From contig NZ_CP062941.1 of NCBI RefSeq assembly GCF_015101885.1, positions 1,364,001 through 1,428,000 on the forward strand: a stretch of DNA of 64,000 nucleotides, read 5' to 3'. The notes under the pieces are model-generated. The model was not told the origin of the DNA. It searched no databases and worked only from the letters and a program-made list of their open reading frames with translations. The position numbers and the translations under genes were made by a program. The stretch comes from Massilia litorea. GTDB taxonomy: Bacteria; Pseudomonadota; Gammaproteobacteria; Burkholderiales; Burkholderiaceae_D. This document shows, piece by piece, positions 60,443 through 64,000 of the stretch. Numbering within the stretch: the first letter of the stretch is position 1; each line of letters starts with the position of its first letter.

Positions 60443-61135
60443 TTATTGCGCGCCGAGCTTTTCGAGGCGATAGCCGTAGCTGTACACCGGCACCAGCCTG
60501 AAACCGTTTTCCGGGCGCAGGCTGAGTTTATTGCGCACGCGCGAGACATGGGTGTCCATGGTGCGCGAGGGCACGGCCGTTTCGCGGACCCAGACGGCTT
60601 CGTGGATATAGGCGCGCGACAGCGGGCGGCCGATGTTGCGGAAGAACAGCAGGGCCAGATAAAACTCTTTCTGGGTGACGTCGATGACGCTGCCGTCCTT
60701 CAGCAGACGGCCCGGGCGGGTTTCGAAGACGTAGGAGCCGAATTGCAGCTGCTCGGTGCCGGTCTGCGCCGGATAGGCGCGGCGCAGCAGGGCCGAGACG
60801 CGCGCCACCAGTTCGCCGCGGCGCAGCGGTTTCACCAGGTAGTCGTCGGCGCCGGCGGCCATGCCGGCCACGATGTCGTCTTCGGCGCTGCCGCTGACGA
60901 GGAACATGGCCGGCGCGTCGGGCGCCATTTTTTCCTTGGCGCGGCGCAGGGTATCGGCCGCTTCCGGGTCGCCGGCGGGCCAGTCCATGATCAGGAGGTC
61001 GGTGCTGTCCTTGCGCATCTGCGCCAGCATCTCCTTGCCGCTGTCGAAGAACTGGCAACTGTGGCCGGCGGCACTCAGTACCTGGCAAACCAGGTCTGCC
61101 TGACTACGGTCATTATCAAGGACGGCTATTCTCAT
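60443..61135 (-). CDS. OmpR-family response regulator (orphan)
   Basis: 230 residues. Receiver domain (about 1-120): acidic pocket Asp7/Asp9 in VLDNDRS, phosphoacceptor Asp51 in LLIMDWPAG, conserved Ser and Lys in FLVSGSAED and DYLVKPL. The winged-helix DNA-binding domain follows (130-228) with SRTMDTHVSRVRNKL. The residues after Asp51 (WPAGD) differ from the usual pattern. No histidine kinase gene is adjacent. Confidence 0.88.
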   Translation of the reverse strand: MRIAVLDNDRSQADLVCQVLSAAGHSCQFFDSGKEMLAQMRKDSTDLLIMDWPAGDPEAADTLRRAKEKMAPDAPAMFLVSGSAEDDIVAGMAAGADDYLVKPLRRGELVARVSALLRRAYPAQTGTEQLQFGSYVFETRPGRLLKDGSVIDVTQKEFYLALLFFRNIGRPLSRAYIHEAVWVRETAVPSRTMDTHVSRVRNKLSLRPENGFRLVPVYSYGYRLEKLGAQ

Positions 61136-61541
61136 GGCGGCACGCTATTTGTCAAATTCGTACTGTAGGATGAGTCCTACAACGTTAAACCGACTATATC
61201 AGACTTTGACAAAATAATGCTACTTGTTAACTTCCATTTTTTATCGAAAGAGCATAGGCATCGGGAAGGTGTGCGGAATTCTCAACAGTTCTTCCTCTAT
61301 GAACACTCAATTCCGACAGTTTGACAGGAGTTGGACGTGAGCGAATCCTTGCAGCATAAATGCAACATAAATGGCCAAAAAACAACACTGTTGCATGGCC
61401 TGGGGGCATTGTGAGGGAAATGTGAAAGACGCGCTGGCGCGTATTCCTACAAGACAGGCGGCCCCTGCGCTTCAAAAAGGCCGGGCGGAAACGACAGCGT
61501 CCGGACTGGCCGGACGCTGGTGGGGGAAGGAATGCGCTGTG
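61136..61541. other. Non-coding gap between minE and the response regulator
   Basis: 406 bases without a supportable gene. TGTAGGA (61164-61170) and TCCTACA (61175-61181) form an inverted repeat around TGAG, 29 bases before the regulator start, a candidate operator. CATAAATG occurs twice near 61355-61375. Short open frames on both strands overlap minE or lack ribosome sites and are not called. Confidence 0.5.
61495..61519 (-). terminator. Terminator of the min operon
   Basis: CAGCGTCCGG (61495-61504) pairs with CCGGACGCTG (61510-61519) around ACTGG. Read leftward it is followed by a short, weak T-rich stretch (TCGTTTCC). It lies just after minE. Confidence 0.65.
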
Positions 61542-61793
61542 TTACGCGTCGGGCAGGACCACGTTCACGTCGAGCACTTCCAGGTTGCCCTGGCGGTCGA
61601 GCGAAATCTTGATGTCGTCCGCGTTGACCTTGGTGTACTTCGAGATCACTTCGATCAGTTCGCGGTGCAGGGCCGGCAGGAAGTCCGGGCCGGTCCGATT
61701 CGTGCGCTCACGGGCGATGATGATCTGCAGCCGTTCCTTGGCCGCGGTCGCGCTCTTCTTCTTTTCGGGGAACAGGAATGAGAGCAGGGCCAT
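61542..61793 (-). CDS. minE: Cell division topological specificity factor MinE
   Basis: 83 residues. The N-terminal membrane and MinD-binding segment [30 protein letters not shown] and the C-terminal topological-specificity domain ending VNVVLPDA are complete. It drives the MinD oscillation. It starts one base after the minD stop. Confidence 0.95.
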   Translation of the reverse strand: MALLSFLFPEKKKSATAAKERLQIIIARERTNRTGPDFLPALHRELIEVISKYTKVNADDIKISLDRQGNLEVLDVNVVLPDA

Positions 61794-61794
61794 A

Positions 61795-62610
61795 TCACTT
61801 TGTCCCGAAGAGGCGCTGCAGCAGGCCCGGCTTTTCGTAGTTCGTGAAGCGCAGCGGACGGTCTTCGCCGAGGAAACGGGCGACCACGTCTTCATAGGCT
61901 TCGGCCACGTCGGTGCCCTTGAAGTGAATCGCCGGATTGCCCTGGTTGGAGGCGTGCAGCACCGATTCCGATTCCGGGATGATGCCGATCAGCGGGATGC
62001 GCAGGATTTCCTGCACGTCCTGGTAAGACAGCATCTCGTCGTTTTCGACGCGCTTCGGCGAGTAACGGGTAATCAGCAAATGTTCCTTGACCGGCTCGCC
62101 GCCGGTCTGGGCGCGGCGCGACTTGGCCTGGATGATGCCGAGGATGCGGTCCGAATCGCGCACCGACGACACTTCCGGGTTGGTCACGATCAGCGCTTCA
62201 TCGGCGAAGGTCAAGGCCATCAGGGCGCCATGCTCGATACCGGCCGGCGAATCGCAGATGATGAATTCGAAGTCCATCTTGACCAGTTCGTTCAGCACGC
62301 GCTCGATGCCGTCTTCCGACAGGGCATCCTTGTCGCGCGTCTGCGAGGCCGGCAGGATGAACAGGTTGTCGCAGTGCTTGTCCTTGATCAGGGCCTGGTT
62401 CAGCGTCGCCTCGCCATTGACCACGTTGACCAGGTCGTACACGACACGGCGTTCGCAGCCCATGATCAGGTCGAGGTTCCGCAGGCCGACGTCGAAGTCC
62501 AGCACGGCGGTCTTGTGGCCGCGCAGGGCCAGGCCGGTGGAGAAGCTTGCGCTGGAGGTGGTTTTGCCCACGCCGCCCTTGCCGGACGTCACAACAATAA
62601 TTCTTGCCAC
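61795..62610 (-). CDS. minD: Septum-site-determining ATPase MinD
   Basis: 271 residues. The deviant Walker A motif [11 protein letters not shown] is at residues 10-20; [11 protein letters not shown] is the Walker B-like segment. The amphipathic membrane-targeting tail ends [11 protein letters not shown]. It recruits MinC to the membrane. Confidence 0.97.
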   Translation of the reverse strand: MARIIVVTSGKGGVGKTTSSASFSTGLALRGHKTAVLDFDVGLRNLDLIMGCERRVVYDLVNVVNGEATLNQALIKDKHCDNLFILPASQTRDKDALSEDGIERVLNELVKMDFEFIICDSPAGIEHGALMALTFADEALIVTNPEVSSVRDSDRILGIIQAKSRRAQTGGEPVKEHLLITRYSPKRVENDEMLSYQDVQEILRIPLIGIIPESESVLHASNQGNPAIHFKGTDVAEAYEDVVARFLGEDRPLRFTNYEKPGLLQRLFGTK

Positions 62611-62680
62611 AAAAGTGTCCTTTACAGTATCTGGTAGTGCCTGGCTCAGGTGCGCGATCAGATGCGCGACGAAGCCGGAG

Positions 62681-63487
62681 TCAGCGGTTCGAAGTCAGTG
62701 ATGATATATCGATCCGGTCGCCGACCAGGCGAATTTGTGCCGGCTGGCGTGCCAGCTCGGCAGGGAAGCCGTCGTCGAAGGTGCGGTACACGCCTGCGAT
62801 CGACACCAGTTCCGGTTGCAGCGACAGGCCGAAGATGCGCGAATCGGCATTCCCCGACGCCCCCGCCAGCGCGCGCCCATGCATGGGCGCGTAGACGTGG
62901 ATGCTGCCGTCGGCAATGATCTCGGCGCCATTGTTCACGGCTGCCGTGATGATCAGGTCGCAGCCGCGCGCATACACGCGCTGGCCGGCGCGCACCGGCG
63001 TGTCGACGATCATGGCCGGCAGCGCCACGGTCTGCGGCTGTTGCGGCTGGGCTGGATGCGGGGCTGGCGGCGCGGGCGCCGGGGCCGCTTGCTGCACCGG
63101 CGCGATGGTGACGGCGGCGCTGGCGGCGGTCGCCGCGGCGACATCCTCGCGCGCGCGGTCGCCGCCGGCGCCGTCGTCGAGCGCCAGCCCGCGCGCCTTG
63201 ATGGCCTCGCTCATCTCGGGCGTGGCGCCGCGCACGGCCACCGCGTTCAGGCGGTATTTCTTCAGCAGGTCGACCAGCGCGCGCCAGTCGATATAGGTGG
63301 GCTCGGGGCGCAGCGCGCCGACGTCGATCACCGCGAATTCATCTTCGAAAAAGTCCGAGACGCCGCCGGTCATTTGCTTGAGGGCCGCATCGATCGCAAT
63401 CGGGTCAACCGAATGCAGGATCGCCGAGATGGCGACGACCGTGGAAATCTTGATTTCGATGGGCAGGCTGGACGGGCTTTTCGACAT
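62681..63487 (-). CDS. minC: Septum-site-determining protein MinC
   Basis: 268 residues. An N-terminal FtsZ-inhibiting domain (IEIKISTVVAISAIL..., about 1-105) is joined by an Ala/Pro-rich linker (residues 112-160) to the C-terminal beta-helix domain (IVDTPVRAGQRVYARGCDLIITAAVNNGAEIIADGSIHVYAPMHGRALAG) that binds MinD. The linker is long and rich in PAPAP and PQQPQ. First gene of the min operon. Confidence 0.94.
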   Translation of the reverse strand: MSKSPSSLPIEIKISTVVAISAILHSVDPIAIDAALKQMTGGVSDFFEDEFAVIDVGALRPEPTYIDWRALVDLLKKYRLNAVAVRGATPEMSEAIKARGLALDDGAGGDRAREDVAAATAASAAVTIAPVQQAAPAPAPPAPHPAQPQQPQTVALPAMIVDTPVRAGQRVYARGCDLIITAAVNNGAEIIADGSIHVYAPMHGRALAGASGNADSRIFGLSLQPELVSIAGVYRTFDDGFPAELARQPAQIRLVGDRIDISSLTSNR

Positions 63488-63848
63488 AAACGGTTCAGGT
63501 TGGATTAGCCCGTGCATTCTACTGTGAAATTTGCTGAAAAGGGAGGCATTTCCCCGATCATTCCATAGGGCAATTGACAGTGCAACAGCGTTCCTTATTT
63601 TGCTGGAAATAACCGTGTGGAAACCCCTGATCAACCGATAAGCTTTACTGGTTGTTTTCCGTGGATAAGCTGATAAGATTGACTTCGCTCAAACGTAAAC
63701 GCAGGCGTGAAATCTACCATCCGAGGTTTCCGCCGGGCCGACATCGGCAGCCCTGCACCGTATCCGGGTGCACATTTACTAGCGCCACAGAGCGTACCGA
63801 GCGTATCGCTGCCAATCAAACCTGGCTCAGCCAGAACTGGAGAGAACA
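63488..63848. other. Intergenic region between minC and the thiolase gene
   Basis: 361 bases with no gene. It holds the divergent candidate promoters of minCDE and of the thiolase gene: for the latter, TTGTTT (63652-63657) and TAAGAT (63674-63679), 16 bases apart. CGTGGATAA (63660-63668) is one mismatch from a DnaA box. Confidence 0.45.
63557..63585 (-). promoter_or_regulatory. Candidate promoter of minCDE
   Basis: Read leftward, TTGCAC (63580-63585) and AATGAT (63557-63562) are 17 bases apart, giving a leader of about 65 bases before minC. Confidence 0.5.
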
Positions 63849-64000
63849 ATGGAAGACGTCGTCATCGTAGCCGCCGGCCGCACCGCGGTCGGCAAATTCG
63901 GCGGGTCCCTCGCCAAGATCCCCGCCGCCGAGCTCGGCGCGCAAGTCATCCGCCAGCTGCTGGCGAAAACCGGGATCGATCCCGCGACCGTCAGCGAAGT
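63849..64000 (+). CDS. Acetyl-CoA C-acetyltransferase (thiolase), N-terminal part (truncated)
   Basis: Fifty codons before the right edge. MEDVVIVAAGRTAVGKFGGSLAKIPAAELGAQVIRQLL is the conserved thiolase N-terminus; the catalytic Cys lies beyond the window. GGAGAG lies four bases before the ATG. Probably acetyl-CoA acetyltransferase of poly(hydroxybutyrate) or fatty-acid metabolism. Confidence 0.88.
   Translation, partial: MEDVVIVAAGRTAVGKFGGSLAKIPAAELGAQVIRQLLAKTGIDPATVSE

Noticed and set aside
61371..61781. A 136-codon rightward frame in the minE-regulator gap (MAKKQHCCMAWGHCEGN...).
   Set aside because: Runs antisense through minE; no ribosome site; composition changes to shadow type after 61500.

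Overview
The window looks like chromosomal DNA from a high-GC betaproteobacterium of the order Burkholderiales, most likely family Oxalobacteraceae (Massilia or a close relative). This rests on gene order and protein character: mnmG-rsmG-parA-parB-atp near three parS sites, slmA close to argB, hemA-prfA-dsbB-prmC, minC-minD-minE beside an acetyl-CoA acetyltransferase, a PabB-PabC fusion, and a PHA-depolymerase-type esterase. The genus is inferred. No prophage, integron, CRISPR array or insertion sequence was seen, apart from one single-domain REP-type (Y1) transposase gene.

Region 1 (1-13430) is an origin-proximal housekeeping block. It holds a partial iron-dependent alcohol dehydrogenase, a TSUP permease, three parS sites, mnmG, rsmG, parA and parB. 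A 0.6-kb non-coding stretch rich in DnaA-box-like sequence follows, then the complete atpIBEFHAGDC operon with its own promoter, two strong intercistronic hairpins and a UUCG-loop terminator.

Region 2 (13430-14530) is a small accessory island. Three tandem leftward genes encode peptides of 51, 48 and 67 residues. Two of them carry double-glycine leaders of the kind seen on class II bacteriocin or microcin precursors, and no dedicated exporter is in the window.

Region 3 (14530-26430) holds a lipoprotein amidase, a CoA-binding protein, an exported glutathione peroxidase, PabBC, the nucleoid-occlusion factor SlmA, a pyrimidine nucleotidase, a TraB/GumN protein, tRNA-Thr(GGT), argB, a CWC Cys-rich protein, an esterase with its ribbon-helix-helix regulator, and a thioesterase, DUF1289, metallo-hydrolase and nitronate monooxygenase series.

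Region 4 (26440-36273) has a purine phosphoribosyltransferase followed by a seven-gene leftward cluster. This pairs a complete branched-chain-type ABC importer with an acyl-CoA synthetase at the front and a phenylacetate-CoA-ligase-like protein with a degenerate ATP loop at the back. A CRP/FNR regulator is divergent from it. The likely role is import plus CoA activation of a carboxylic acid.

Region 5 (36331-54342) is mixed metabolism: aminopeptidase P, MgtC, small conserved proteins, an AlkB homologue, a beta-barrel outer-membrane protein, the Y1 transposase, EttA, RarD, Kup, an FKBP lipoprotein, an MHS-type MFS permease, ElaA, an HDAC-family protein whose catalytic residues are systematically replaced, and GshA.

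Region 6 (54447-64000) has a DUF885 metallohydrolase, the hemA-prfA-dsbB-prmC group, an orphan OmpR-type response regulator, minCDE, and the first 50 codons of a thiolase at the right edge. All open reading frames were read by eye, so family names rest on motifs and overall resemblance rather than on a search.
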